Below are positions 23,830 to 37,013 of a DNA stretch of 64,000 bases, piece by piece. The notes under the pieces were generated by a model that was not told where the DNA came from, searched no databases, and saw nothing but the letters and a program-made list of their open reading frames with translations. Each line of letters starts with the position of its first letter. Position 1 is the first letter of the stretch. The translations under genes and the position numbers were made by a program. Source of the stretch: Siphonodentalium dalli (taxonomy: Eukaryota > Mollusca > Scaphopoda > Gadilida > Siphonodentaliidae); the NCBI GenBank assembly GCA_032622095.1, contig CP136061.1, positions 90,683,845-90,747,844 on the forward strand, given 5' to 3'.

Positions 23830-24090
23830 GACATGTATCTAAGCCGCGAACAACAATGGACAACTGCATGACAACAGACTGCATTTCAAGTCCACACCGC
23901 TATTAACCATATCTTCCATCACGCACACGTGTTCTCGGGTGCCATTCTGCTTGCTCTGCAACCATGTCACCGCGGACATATATCTTCACCGAGAACAACT
24001 AACAGGACAAATGCATGACAACAGACTGCATTTCAGGTCCACACCGCCACTGACCACGTCTTCCATCACGCACATGTGTTCTCGGCCGCT
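23830..24090. repeat. Tandem duplication of about 150 bp
   Basis: The text GCATGACAACAGACTGCATT ... TCTTCCATCACGCACACGTG occurs at about 23866-23940 and again at about 24012-24085. No recognisable protein. It lies just to the right of the DIRS-like element and may be part of the same insertion. Confidence 0.8.
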
Positions 24091-24179
24091 ATTCCGCTCG
24101 ACGTTTCGTACCAGCATGTCACATCGGACAAGTTGGAACTCAGGTCGCGCATTGCGACGGTCATGGATGTCCATTATTT

Positions 24180-25535
24180 TTCTAAGTAATGCAATAATCA
24201 TTACCTTTGCTTGTCATTTTATGCATTACAATTACCATTACTTTCAAATTGTGAAGTAATGCATTACCAGTACTTTCAAAAGTAATGCTTTAGTATTACC
24301 AGAGGACAGTTTAAGTATTGTCAAGTAATGCGGTACTTTTAATTACAAGTAATGCGGTACTTTTAATTACAAGTAATGCGGAAAATGACCCACTACAAAG
24401 TTATTAATTACATCTCATTTCATTGACAAAATGTAATGCATTTTAATTCATGAAATTTCTAAAATCGCTATTTCAAACTATAAATTTAAAGACGAAAATC
24501 ATTATCCTGTATACCCAATGTATGCTGTAGTAATATAACAACACCTGTTCATCCTCCTAATATGAGAGATATGTCCTAATTATGTAAACAAAAAGTTTGA
24601 CAGGAAATATTTCCAAAAAAACCCCCACATTGCATTATCCGAGTGGCACATGGAAATATAAAACAGGGGAACGTAGACTTATAGAGAATCACAACTGGAT
24701 GTTCCTCATTTTATTAAAATGTAAAATTCAATAACGTAGTCACACTATCTAGCTGTTCATTCGTTAATCCACATAACATATGACACCAAACAGGTGCTTC
24801 GATAAAAAAAAAGACAACATCAGCGGACAAATGGATGGGCCATTAGTTTTCTGAATTATGAAAAACCTTTACTTGTCATTTTCTGCATTACAATTACCAT
24901 TACTTTCAAATTGAGATGTAATGCATCACCATGTAATTACATGTAATGCAGAAAATTACCCACTACAATTACATCTCATTTATTATTTGACAAACTGCAG
25001 TGCATTTTAAGGAGGCGCCGCGCCCCATTTGTGAATTAAAACAAAAATCTCAACTATCAATTTGAAGGGGAAAATCTATTCGCAGTGTATGCCATAAAAA
25101 TATAACAACACATTTTCACCCTCATACTATGATAGATAATTATGTAAAAAAGTGGTTTAAAATTTTTGTTTTGTTTTTTTGAGGCATGTCGTTAGAGAGT
25201 TTGACAGGAAATATTTGCAAAAAAACAAACATTTCATTATTCGAGTGGCACACGGGAAGATAACCACCGAGGAACGTTGAATGCTGGAAATTCATGGCTA
25301 ATGAATTATACAGTATCACAACTGAATGTTCCTCATTTTATTAAAATCTAAAATTCTATACCGTAGTCATACTATTTCATACTATGTTTCCACGTAACAT
25401 GCCACCCCGGGAGCTTCGATAAAAAAAAAGACAACATGAGCTGACTGTCGTGATGGCCATGGATGGCCCATTAGTTTTATGAGTAATGCATTACCTTTAC
25501 TTGTCATTTTACGCATTACAATTTGTAGCGAGTTT
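24180..25535. repeat. Tandem pair of ~640-bp units rich in TAATGCATTAC
   Basis: Two diverged units (about 24190-24880 and 24880-25530) share in order CATTACCTTTACTTGTCATT, ACCCACTACAA, TTTGACAGGAAATATTT, GTTCCTCATTTTATTAAAAT and GCTTCGATAAAAAAAAAGAC. The AT-rich TAATGCATTAC / AATTACAATTACC text at the unit ends is like the ends of some non-autonomous DNA transposons in animals. No coding frame. Confidence 0.8.
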
Positions 25536-25708
25536 GTGATTTGTAGCTTCCCGTACCGGTACACGTTTTTGTTGTCGCAAACTATTTCACAGGTAGAATT
25601 CAGCACACCAACTGGTAAAGTATGGTGAGCCAATTGCAACAAAATTGATCTAATTATGCTATACAAATATATTGAAATTTTTATTCGCATTCGCTTCATA
25701 TGCCATAT

Positions 25709-25908
25709 CACTGAGTCGCTACCATATTGGATCCATCCATCACCTATTCCACGGTTTAAGTGCTACAGGTCAAAGTTCTAGAGTAGCATTCAATATATAT
25801 GGAGTTTTGAATATTCAAAAGCTCCATATATGGAATGCTACTCCAGAACTTTGACATGTAGCACCGAACGGGGCTGGACGGATCCAATATGGTAGCTTCC
25901 ACTCAGTG
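25709..25908. mobile_element. 200-bp palindromic MITE
   Basis: Arms of about 95 bp (CACTGAGTCGCTACCATATT at the left; complement at the right, ending CACTCAGTG) pair over most of their length, including GTAGCATTC and GTCAAAGTTCT, around a centre near 25812. Confidence 0.88.
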
Positions 25909-25909
25909 A

Positions 25910-26837
25910 TCTCGCCTATTGGACGACATTATTCTTAGCGTCATGCATGGGGACGATAGAACTCTGGATAACCCGTTGCATTCATCAGGGATGAAGTGAC
26001 AGTGCATGGGAAGGGGTTGGGATTTATTCTTTCATTCATTATGGTAACATTTTCAATTGGATTTCACAAATGATTTCATAGACCGATCGATTGATGACTA
26101 AAATAGTTGGAATTTCCAGACTGAGAAAATAGGTTATGATAGCTCTAATATACAATTAAATTTTCCAACCAATGTTCGGTGTAAAGTATATTGTTTTTGG
26201 ACCAGGGTCCAATAAAGATCTAGATCTACAATCCCTACATGTTGTTTCAGTCAAATATAAGACCGAATTTGCCCTTTATATTAATATATAGTCATATTAA
26301 CTATTGGTCCGGAATTTTACAACATATCGAAGTGTCGGGGCATGAGATGGGAATATTTATCCCAATAAATGGGATGTTGGTCTGGATCTAAAACCCGAGG
26401 TAGTTTAAAAAGTTCAACTTGGAACGATAAAGCGCGTGCAATGATAACTTATTCATTATATGGTTTGAATAAAGAGCGTTTTCACCACTTCTGTGTGAAA
26501 CCCAGGGAACAAATGAAACTCGCTCAGACTATGATCAGATTTTGCACTGAGTATAAGTTATATATATCGGTACGTCGTGTCTCTTTCAACATATAATTAT
26601 TATCCCCACAATATTAATTATTCTTGAGGTTCAAATGCGGCATGTCCGTTCAAAGGGTAAATATATATTAAAATGAGTAATCAGTCAGCACCCACATACG
26701 ATAAAGTTACTAAACCAAAAGTGTAATACATGTATAATTACAGGATAATGGCTGGGAAAAAACCGTACTTTATTGCAGCGAATGGATCCATCGAGGCCGC
26801 AGACCGCGATCATTCTATTCGCTGAAATAATGCACAC
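25910..26837. other. No gene seen
   Basis: Intergenic sequence with diverged TTTCCAAC words near 26165. A paired motif site lies at 26425-26480 (listed separately). Confidence 0.5.
26425..26480 (+). other. Paired ATAAAGAGCGTT motif, site 3
   Basis: GATAAAGCGCGT at about 26426 and AATAAAGAGCGTT ending at 26480, the second preceded by ATATGGTTTG. Same layout as 3963-4015. Confidence 0.55.
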
Positions 26838-28947
26838 TCTTTAAAAAGAATCTGCTATCCGTGATAAATGATATTTCACCTATGAAAGATGTTAGGATAA
26901 AGGGGGGGGGTATCGAGGAATGGATGAGCTCGGACATTCTAACAACTATTAAAGATAGAAACTTAATGCTTCATAAATACAGAAAGTCAAAAGAAATTAC
27001 TGACTTAGAGTCTTATAAAAACCTGAGAAATAAAGCCCAACATATGATACGGGATGCAACGTTTTATCAAACAATTAGATGCAAATAGAAACAGACCAAA
27101 AGAGCTATGGAAATCATTGAAAAAACTTGGTTGTCCATAAAAAAAAACCAGTAACAAAACTAACTATGCTCTAAAAATCAATGAAGAAGTTTGCTTTAAT
27201 GGAGTGATCATTGCTAAAGAATCCAATAATTTCTTTTGCAATATAGCATCTAATCTTCTGAATAAACTCCCAAAGGCTCCTGGTATCTTCAACAACTTGA
27301 CTCTTGTTAACTACTATAGAAGCAAAGTAGATCCCATCAACAAACTTAAACTCCATGTTGTTGATGAATGAAGTTAATAAGATACTAGAAAGTCTGTGCT
27401 CATCCAAAGCCACGGGCCCCAATGGGATACCGGCAAGATTTTTGAAGGATGGTGCTGCTGTTTTAACATCTCCACTCACCCATATAGTGAATCTTTCTAT
27501 TCACAATGGGCATGTCCCAGAAGAGCTCAAAAGAGCTAGGGTCGTACCAATCTATAAGAAGGGGGAGAAGACACAGCCTGGAAATTCCAGACCTGTCTCC
27601 GTACTTAATTTAGCCTAAAAAATAATAGAAAGAATTGTATACAAACAACTTGAGGAATATTTACAAAAACTAAATTTATTATATGGCTACCAATCTGGTT
27701 TTAGGTCAGGGTTTTCAACAGACACATGTCTGTTATACCTCACAGATAAAATTCGTAGTGAGGTGGACAAGGGTAGCCTTACAGGTATGGTCCTGATAAA
27801 CCTTCAAAAGGCTTTTGATACAGTGGATCATGAAATTTTATTGCAAAAACTTAAGGTTATCGGTTTGGACGAAAGCGCACTTCTTTGGTTTCACAGCTAC
27901 CGGAATGGGAGATCCCAAGCTGTTGGTGTAAATGGTACATTATCCGATTTTGAAGATATTTCCTGTGGCGTACCCCAGGGGTGAATTTTAGGTCCTCTAC
28001 TGTTTTTACTGTATGTTAACGATGCTTCCATGGCTGTGTCTTGCAAACTCCTCTTATATGCAGATGTCTCTGCCCTTATTGTCGTTGGATCTGATGTGCA
28101 CATCATTGAACAAACTCTCAGCGTAGAACGGAGCAAACTGAGCGCTTGGCTGGTGGATAATAAACTATCTGTACACCTGGGAAAAACAGAATCAATTCTT
28201 TTCGGATCACCACATAAATTGAAAAATAAATTTGTTTGCTGTGATGGCGTGACCATCAGATCCAGTGACTCCGTAACATATCTCGGGGCCATTTTAGACC
28301 ACCATCTTAATGGTGAGCTAATGGCAGCACACATATTGCAGAAGGCAAACTCTAAGTTGAAATTCTTGTACAGAAAGGCATCTTACCTGAACCAATACTG
28401 CAAAAGAACTCTATCCTTGGCCCTCATTCAATGTCATTTTGACTATAGTTCAAGCTTTTGGTACACTAGTCTAACGCAGAGAACAAAGATCCGATTACAA
28501 GCTACCCAGAATATGCTAGTAAGATACATTTTAGATCTAAATTGTAGGACACATATTGGCTATTCGGAATTTCTAAAAGTAAACTGGCTGCCGGTATGTG
28601 AAAGAGTTAACTTTAGGAAATTGACAATGGTTATGACGATCTCAGATAAGGAAGCCCCAGTATATTTTAATGAACATTTCAAACGATCAAACAAAGAAGG
28701 GGATATAAATGTTTCGGACAATGAGGCTGATCAATCTGAAACCCGGTCAGGTAAACTGAAATTCATCCTCCCTTATGTAAGTTGTTATGGGAAAAGGTCA
28801 TTTTTCTACACAGGAATAAGACTCTGGAATAGACTTGACAAAACTGTACATCTACCCATTGACATCAAGTACCGGAAATTTTGCATAAAACAACATCTCT
28901 TATCTAAACTGAAGGACCGAGAGGAAGATCCCTTTCTGTACTACTGA
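26838..28947 (+). pseudogene. LINE reverse transcriptase, 5'-truncated and dead
   Basis: A near-full RT of a CR1/Jockey-side non-LTR retrotransposon. It starts at the endonuclease-RT linker (NDISPMKDVRIKG, EWMSSDILTTIKDRN), then RT: ILESLCSSKATGPNGIPARF (27376-), ARVVPIYKKG and SRPVSVLN (about 27535-27610), YQSGFRSGFSTDTCLLYL, motif A as MVLINLQKAFDTVDH (about 27790), motif B as CGVPQG followed by a TGA stop (27982-27984) then ILGPLLFLLYVND, and motif C as LLYADVSALIV (about 28050). The first catalytic Asp (motif A, normally LID) is Asn, and the second Asp of YADD is Val. Further stops lie near 27138, 27370 and 27616. The last open part (28030-28947) is the thumb and C-terminal region (VTYLGAILDHHLN, HFDYSSSFWY). 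Confidence 0.93.
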
Positions 28948-29434
28948 ATTGAAACTGTGATTACTTGTAAATGTACGCACTTATGATAAATTATATTACC
29001 CATATTGATGATGGCATTATCAATGTATAATATTAACATATTAACATTGATGTCATTACCATTATCTTTTAGTATTAAAATGGAGAATTTCTTAGTAACT
29101 ATATTGTCTGCCTCGTGGCCGGTAGCATATCAGGGGACCACAATGGAATTAAGCCTTCGAGTGCTTTTTGTGCCATCCCCGATATCTAGCCGTGCATGTA
29201 TTTTACGATTTTTCTAAATTTCAGCCATCATACCATTGGTATTCACTTTGACTTCTTTGCAGCCTCATTTTTGCTTCAAAATGTGTGATTTCTTATATAG
29301 CCTAACAACTGAAATTATGTTAAAAACTCCTTTTTATTTGCTTGTAATTCATTATATTTGTAACCTGTTAAAACAATATACATGTATGTCTTTCTATCAC
29401 AAATAAATCAATCAATCAATCAATCAATCAATCA
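28948..29434 (+). repeat. LINE 3' UTR with (ATCA)n tail
   Basis: Follows the TGA at 28945-28947 and ends in seven or so ATCA units at about 29405-29434, a simple-repeat tail of the kind non-LTR elements of this side leave instead of poly(A). This marks the 3' end of the element whose RT is at 26838-28947. Confidence 0.8.
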
Positions 29435-31106
29435 CTCTGAAGCTATTATCCGACTTAAAACATGGCCTGGTCCAAACCGTCACCTCTGATAAGAATGGAT
29501 TAACCCAAAATTGGATCAACACATGCACCTGAGTTGTACTATGTGGTCGGCCCTGTCCAACCGTTCAGTGTCGTGACATCTTAATACGTTGTCAACATAA
29601 TGGACTGGCAGTACCCCATATTGCCTTTTCAAACCGTTGAACACGACGTTTTTGCTCTTACATTTCGGCAATTGAATTAATTATTTATCGCGTCGTATTT
29701 CGGATTTGGCGGAGAATTATAAAATGAATGATTGATTGGTGCACGTGGTATATTTAGATTCGTGAAATTTTAACAGTATGATAATTCGAAGTTAGACACC
29801 CCCACCGCGAGTGAAGAAGCTATATATGGATATCGCTTCTGATATAATTACAGTTGTCAGTCAGAGCACCATTATACTTGAAAGTCATTGTATATGCGCT
29901 TTATGACTCAGTATTGTGGTTCATTTTTCAGATGTGCTTGCTTCGGTGAACACATTCTCATGTATTATCGAAATGGTCATGTATCGATCGGAATGGCACA
30001 CTGAGATATCCCTCAACTCAGATCAAACTACAATAGCGGTCCCTATTTTTTTCCGCCCATGTCGGGGTTGGAACCCGTCCAACCTCGTCTAATATAGATA
30101 TATGGATATATGTTGGTAGCATACAGGACATGTACATATACAAGTCATTTAAAATGTAATCGTTCACAATGTCATCGCTGGCGAGAACACAGTTGTCAGT
30201 GAAACGATCGGGTTTCCGTAGTTAGCTTAGTGCTAGAAACTGCCTCGAGAGTTTGAACATAAAAATGATAACGGGTGGGGTAGGGGTGGGGTAGTAAAAC
30301 ATTTGCAGTTTTTTTTAGCATTTGGCATTTGCGGGAATTTTTTTCAATATTTTGGTCTAAAACTGCATAAAATCCTGCTGATATCATTCATAAGATATGA
30401 GGAATTATCTCCTTTAGTTCAAATGACAGTTTAACTTGTTTCAGAAGCTGTTTTAATTGAAAAAATAAATTGTTAATATTTTTTTCAAATACTGGGTGAT
30501 AGGCATATAACTACCACATACATGCATTAGAGTTTCCAGGTCAGTGTGGAGATACGCCAAATTCATGACTTCATCAGTTCAAAGCAGACACAAGACATAC
30601 TTATTTAGGGAATATTATAATATTGAAAGTTGATTATGCAATTTCTGTTAGCAAGCAGTGTTGTATTCGCACCACTACATACATCATATGATACATGTAT
30701 ATGGTCATCAAGTATATTGATAGGCAGGATATAATGCTGTATTCGTGTGATTCTACTGAATTCAATTGCTTGTTTTTTCGTACGTATGTCTGGTACATAA
30801 TTAAGCTGATATATGTGTTAATTCGTGTAAGTTTAGGTTTTGTTCGTGCAACGTTAAGAGCATATTTATGAATGGAATTTTTGCTTTACAAAATAAATAA
30901 ATAATAATAGTAATTATGCAGGATACACACAATTCAATAATTTGTAAATATTTCCTGATTGGTATGTCAACCATCCCATCATCTAGCATACCACTTGTGT
31001 TAGTCTACTGGAACAACTTCTGTTATACTAAATGACAAACATGCAGTCACTATAACAGACTTGGATACTTTATCTGTTGTGAGAGTAACAGATAATCTGA
31101 GTTAAT
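29435..31106. other. No gene seen
   Basis: AT-rich sequence, no recognisable protein or element. Confidence 0.55.
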
Positions 31107-31774
31107 GGCTGCGGACACACGTACCACAGTAGCGATATCATAGTAGGTGTGACAATTTATTATTGTGGAGTTTGGTGACAATTGGTCCGTCATAATTCTG
31201 TGCCATAGCTATCCATGTCGCCCGCTGAATTTCCGCACAATGAGTCGACTGGACCAATTAACCATTGCTTTTCACCAAGGTTGATCTCTACTCATTATAT
31301 TTTGCTAAATTGTATTCACGACGATATATATATATAATTGCACTATAGATCGTCCAGAATTGTGTTTGGCCGTGGCCTGGTGGCAATTCCTCATTGACTC
31401 ACATATCATTATTGTGGTACGTTTTTCATATGATCTCAATGCATGCATGTTTATCTACTTATGTTAATTTCATTAGTAAGAACAATCATGGCTGTTGAGA
31501 TGGGTTATTCATTACGTTATCAAGTGTATTAGCATGCAAAATATAACACTGCGTGTTGAGTACAGATCAACATCGACAAGACATTCAGGTAGGTACATCC
31601 TTGAGAGATCGACCGTCGCTGGTAGAGCTTGGTAGACTCATTGTGCGAATTTGCAGAGGGCGATATGGATAGCTATGGCACAGAATTATGACGGACCAAT
31701 TGTCACCAAACTCCACCATAATAAATTGTTACACCTACTTTGCCATCGCTACTGTGGTACGTGTGTCCGCAGCC
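31107..31774. mobile_element. TIR element of 668 bp
   Basis: Inverted termini of about 138 bp: GGCTGCGGACACACGTACCA at the left and its complement at 31755-31774. The arms share GACAATTGGTCCGTCATAAT and TGCCATAGCTATCCAT. No coding frame, so non-autonomous. The arms are about 90% identical by eye. A (TA)n run is at about 31325-31335. Confidence 0.88.
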
Positions 31775-33090
31775 AATAGACATGCAACTAATTCACTGAT
31801 TGGCTTGATGTACCGATGACTGTTATTTTCTAACCATTCATATATAGTCACATTACTGTTTGAGACATTGGTCGATCATTTTCCATGCACACAATATTCT
31901 AGGTTTAAAGGTCTTCGCCTCATCAGGACTCGTTTATTTATTTCAGTTTTACATTTCTCGAAGCTTCTTTCTGAAGGGAGTCGGGAAGGAAGTTTTTCAC
32001 CTCACTGTCCCATATGCAACATGCCATAGCTTAATGTTATCCCCACTAAGCCCATATGAGGTCCCAGTAACATAACTACGGTATTTTTGCAGTTATAATT
32101 TGTTTTAAACTGTTACAAATGTCAAATATGGGCACAAAAGATCTTTATTAAAAAATTAGTATGAGGTTGTAAAAAGCGCGTATTTTTTGCCTCTCGGACG
32201 ACACACCCCGCGGGATACCTTGCTGCATACCCCCTACGATTTGCGGTTGTTTCTTGCAATAAATAGGATAATGCATATCTGATTGCTATTTCATAGAATT
32301 CATGTACTCATGGGTGAGAAAACCTCAGCGAAAGATACCGGTCAATGGGACATATCTACCCGTTCCAAATCACTATCATTGTATGTGCTACATTGAAAGT
32401 ACGAAAGTGACCGTGACGAAGTTCACAGATTTACCCGTACCCGTTCCCGTCGGACGGGTATCGAAAATATATGTATTGACCACGTCTCAAAACACCAATG
32501 GGCATCAAACGCGCCATTATTAAGATATTTAATAATATATGTTTTAAAATATTTTATTGACGCAATGTGTTTTCCTCCACTCGGTTAAATTAGCCAAGGC
32601 GGCGAAAATGACTAATGAAAAAAAAAGGATACATTTTCTAAACAGCAACATTTTACCCTACCAGCATCATAGCAATTCAGCAAGCCACACCAGCATCTTA
32701 GCACATTTATAACATGGCCACTTTCCCAGGGATGATTACTGGTCACAGTAAATACAATCTATTGTAGCTTGTGACGTAGCACCAGGCTGTAGTCAGTCTA
32801 AGTGGGTATACCATATATTCGATCGAACTCGTGTCGTGTGAGATACTTTGTAGCGCGATGTCTCATATCTAACACAATTCTAGCTGGAACCTCATGGTAA
32901 CACGAACAGCTACGACTTATTTCTTCAAGCGAATGCGGGATCCATATTAATTTCCTTAAATTTAGGCACTGAACTTTATACACGGAGGCTGCTGTTTCGT
33001 TTTTTTAGTTTTTATTTATGTGGTAAAATGAACATACCAAACTATAGTTTTTAATTCTTTAAGCGAAGGATTGTGTGTACTCTACAATTG
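31775..33090. promoter_or_regulatory. 5' flank of the PAN-domain gene
   Basis: No gene or clear repeat. An in-frame TAA at 33052-33054 precedes the ATG at 33091. No convincing TATA box or initiator could be fixed. Confidence 0.4.
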
Positions 33091-33376
33091 ATGGCTTTAA
33101 ACATGATTGCTGTTATTCCGATTTGCCTGGTTTTATTTATGGTATCCGCCAGCGATATAACAGAAACAGAATTCGAAATAATTCCCAACTTGGGATGGGT
33201 GACATCGACTCCTTTAGACAGGACGTATGGACGGATTGGATGCGCCGTGCTTTGTGTTAGCACACCTGGCTGCGTGGCCGCTTCCCACTGCCGCTCTACT
33301 AAATCGTGTGACATCAGGACCAACAAATTTATTCAGACAAAGCACAATGCAGACTGTAGCGTTGTCTATATGCCAG
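33091..33376 (+). CDS. Secreted PAN/apple-like domain protein, exon 1
   Basis: First coding exon of the host gene. The ATG at 33091 is the first after an in-frame stop at 33052-33054. The product begins with a classical signal peptide (MALNMIAVIPICLVLFMVSA, cleavage likely before Asp 22), followed by about 70 residues with a PAN/apple-like cysteine pattern (GCAVLCVSTPGCVAASHC, KSCDI, DCSVVYMPG). PAN domains are extracellular protein- or carbohydrate-binding modules. The exon ends G|GTAGGT at 33376/33377 in phase 1, and the first two bases of exon 2 (43441) complete a Gly codon. The protein is probably secreted. The domain call rests on the Cys/Trp pattern only. Ligand unknown. Confidence 0.82.
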
Positions 33377-33519
33377 GTAGGTGACGTACGACTTGCTTTT
33401 ATAATTAAGGGACACACGGGAGTGACTAGATTGTCTCCGTCATGGGAAGGGGAGAGGATTGTCCACCGTTAAATTGTCCAACATTTGAACCAGACTAAAC
33501 TCACAAGTTCGTGAAATTT

Positions 33520-33660
33520 CATTTGAACCTACCACTTGAGGGTACCTCAAGTTGTCCAATGGTTGGGAATTGCCAACCTTGCACCCCCTTAATGTAGGAA
33601 AATATTCAACTGATGGCCATTTCATTCCACAATGTTCACCAACAATGCGACTGTGGGTCT
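33520..33660. repeat. Copy of the TTGGAAATTTCCAAC repeat in intron 1
   Basis: GGTTGGGAATTGCCAACCTT, CACCCCCTTAA and TGGCCATTTCATTCCA match 9060-9150 with moderate divergence. Confidence 0.6.
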
Positions 33661-34112
33661 AAAACAACAATTGCCGCACTAATACATGTTGGAAAACCCA
33701 CCACTACATGTAATTAGTGTCCAGACGAGTTCGTTGCGTACGTTGCATTACAATTTGAAGAGTATGTTACGTTGTATCCGTTAAATGGAGATATTATATT
33801 TTCAACGCAAAAATTTTCAGGTGTAATACATACCTTATATGGCATGCGTCATGACATTTCTTGCTTTCAATCGACACAAGATGGCGGCTGTCTTCTAAGC
33901 GAAGGCAACTCGACTTGTATTTGTGTCAACAAAGTGTTATTTGATGTGATTTGACAGGATTAAAATTATCGTAGAATTAATTTATTACATATATTGACTT
34001 GCAATATTGAATTTATTCCAATATCGAACTTATTAGTTGCCATTATTAATCGGAAGTTCTGTGTTATAACGCAACGAAACACCCTTGTGAAAAGGTTTAA
34101 CACAGACAACGG

Positions 34113-34527
34113 ATCGTGTCAGCGCAACGTACGGACAACGCAAAGTGCGGACCAACACACAACGTACGGACCAACACAACGTGCGGACCAACGCAACGTA
34201 CGGACCAACGCAACGTACGGACCATACGGACCAACGCAACGTACGGACCAACGCAACGTACGGACCAACGCAACGTACGGACCGCACGGAACAACGCAAC
34301 GTACGGACCAACGCACGAACCGTACGGACAAACGCCACGTACGGACCAACGCAACGTACGTACCATACGGACCAACGCAACGTGCGGACCAACACAGCGT
34401 ACGGACCAACACAACGTACGGACCAACACAACGTGCGGACCAACGCAACGTACGGACCAACGCAACGTACGGACCAACGTAACGTACGGACCGTACGGAC
34501 CAACGCAACGTACGGACCAACGTAACA
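34113..34527. repeat. 17-bp minisatellite, about 23 units
   Basis: The unit ACGTACGGACCAACGCA repeats with variants (ACACA, ATACGG, GTGCGG) over about 410 bp. Since 17 is not a multiple of 3 and the unit has no stop in any frame, long open frames appear in several frames on both strands (126-179 residues, NVRTNATYGPTQRTDQ-like); none is likely to be a gene. Lies in intron 1. The unit is CpG-rich in an AT-rich setting. Confidence 0.97.
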
Positions 34528-34599
34528 GATTCGTCTGGACGCTAATTTGTATATTACTGGTTGAAAAATCAAGCGTCAGATACGTTGGATGTTAATTTT

Positions 34600-36714
34600 C
34601 GCACTGTTATTGTCCCCTTGTAGCCCAATAAATGACATTTAGCGATCGGTTCGTGGTTCGATCTGATGATCCGGATTTGACCGAGTCGATTGTGACTCAT
34701 TTTATGTATACATCTCAGCCCCGTATGTATTCCGTGAGTCAGCCCGGTGGACCTGCAAAGTCTACTCTATACAATGAAAACAAGAAGAAGCCCACTTCAG
34801 TATAACGCTCCTGTATCTAAGTTTATCATAAAATATAACGTATAATAAGGTCGTAGAATCGTTAAACTGCCGTTGCACCGTGGTTGTCAAGCCGCAGAAT
34901 CGTGAAATTGGTCGTAGACTCGTCAAAACGATTGTGCCGTGTGAATACGGGATGACCTCACTAATGGAACCAACTTTGGTTTACAACATACCGGTATAGG
35001 GTTTGCTAATCCTCGCCTCTCAAGATTTCGGTGTTGAATGGGTCACCATGAATCACTCTCCTAGAAAAAAAATCGCTACGGTGCATGTTGAGTGTTTCTG
35101 CAGAATGTTCGTTCCAGAATGGCCGCCAAAATGGCCAAAACGGATGAAATTTACATTTTGTGAAAAAATTGAATATAGCTAGTCCCTAATGTTACACGGC
35201 AAACAAAACCAAACATAGCAACGTTGAGTGAATGGTCAACGCAATAAAAGTTTTAACGCTGATCGCCTGATATTTAGCATAAGCACTGGGTGGTATTGGT
35301 AAGATACTTTCAAACAATAAGTAATTGAAAACTAATATTGTGCATTGCGTGGTAGCATATTCCAGTTTTAAAGTAACGACTGAAGTAATTTGAATAAAAT
35401 TGTCAACATAAAAACTAGTTGGGTAGCAGCATGAAAATTAGTCTTACATAAAATTTGCAATATGCTATCTCTTTGATCTGGTGAGATGGGGTGCTAATCT
35501 ATTGAAGAGATGTGTGTTTCTTTCCAGTATAATAAGCATTTCGACATACGTGTATGGTTTATTATCAAGCAGAGTGTTGACAATTTCGGAAACAAGTATT
35601 TATACCTCAAGGGTATGTACTTCAGTTTATGTATTACATTAATTAATTAATCATCCTGCCGAATGAAACTGCTACGCATTTTATGGCAAAACATTATACC
35701 TCCTGCGGTGCATGTCCGAAATTATTAGTTTGGCCCAACTGTTGAATGTATTCTAAACAGAAAACCCGAACATTCTTTGGAGGTGCGGCCATTTTGACAA
35801 TCATTTCGTGGCCGTTATTGTATTATTTTATGTCCGTCTTTGCTTTGGAGCTTCACGGAGCTCTCTATTCATGAGATTTTTCTTGATCGTGCGGTCACTA
35901 TATGCTCAAACAATGTTCCTGTCAAAATAGCTGCATTGGGAAGGGTTACGTTTTTGGACGCCGTTCGAGTATTATGTAGGGTTAACATTGGACAAGATAA
36001 CCCTCTCAAAATGTAGATTAGCATTTGCTCTTCGATTTAGTAATATTAGGGTGTATATGGGAATGCCGCATATTTCAGTTTGTACGAGATGCATCAGCTA
36101 GTCAAATTGAAAAAATCTTAATGTTTTTGGCTTTATTTTGACGATTGACACTAATTTTCATGAGGCCTCATATTGAACAAATTAAACAAATACTGACTGA
36201 TATAACTAATTTTTGGTTTCAGTGAGGTTTTTATTTGGATAAAATACTATAAGAAACGCTGTGTAGAACACATATACATATATATATATATATATAAATC
36301 ATGGAGATAAATGTGTTCCAGAGTCCGGGAGCGAGTGCACCGTGGAATGCTACCGGTGAAGGTAATTGAACAATAGCCTTCACCTGATACACGTTATTAA
36401 AGGATGAAATCTTGTTTATTTGATATGTACATAATATCTAAATAATTTAAGCTGGTAAATTAATGGGAGAATAATTTTTTTGTGAGTGGGAAATGTATTT
36501 AACTAGCTGCTGTAGTTCAGAGTTTTTCCAGGTAAAATTTTGATGCGGGATAAGCCCTGTCGTACACATGGGGATTATTAAAAAAATTAAACACAACATC
36601 GCTTATGGTTTTTCTTGCATTTTCGTGATCAACTGGTGTTAATCTGCCTGGGTAAACATCACTGGAATGGCCCACATGCTTCAATTCAGCGAATTTGGCT
36701 TAAACGTTAAAACT
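34600..36714. other. Intron 1, no element recognised
   Basis: No gene or clear repeat apart from a (TA)n run at 36276-36298. Confidence 0.55.
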
Positions 36715-37013
36715 GTCATCTATGGGACCATCTCCTTTTATAGTCAACAGAATATATGCAACAAATGAATGAATTTGAGCCATGGATTAGTTCAAAATAT
36801 ACTCATGTGCTCTATGAACGATGCAAAAATCATGGCAATTATAATTCAAATGAATTTATGACTCCAGTCATAAATTCATTTTCGTTATAATTACCATGTT
36901 GTTTGCATCAATGATAACGCACATGAGTGTATTTTGCACTCATCCATGGCTTAAATTCATTCATGTGTTGCATATACTATGTTGAGCATAAACGGAGATG
37001 GTCCCATAAATGG
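36715..37013. mobile_element. 300-bp palindromic MITE in intron 1
   Basis: Arms share TATGGGACCATCTCC / GGAGATGGTCCCATA, TGCAACA(A/C)ATGAATGAAT and GCACATGAGT, meeting at a near-perfect centre (ATGAATTTATGACTCCAGTC around 36866). No coding frame. Confidence 0.9.

Noticed and set aside
27897-28334. Frame of 145 residues on the - strand
   Set aside because: Antisense of the LINE reverse transcriptase.
34033-34595. Five or more overlapping frames of 126-179 residues on both strands
   Set aside because: All are by-products of a 17-bp tandem repeat without stops; no start context, no family, mutually exclusive frames.
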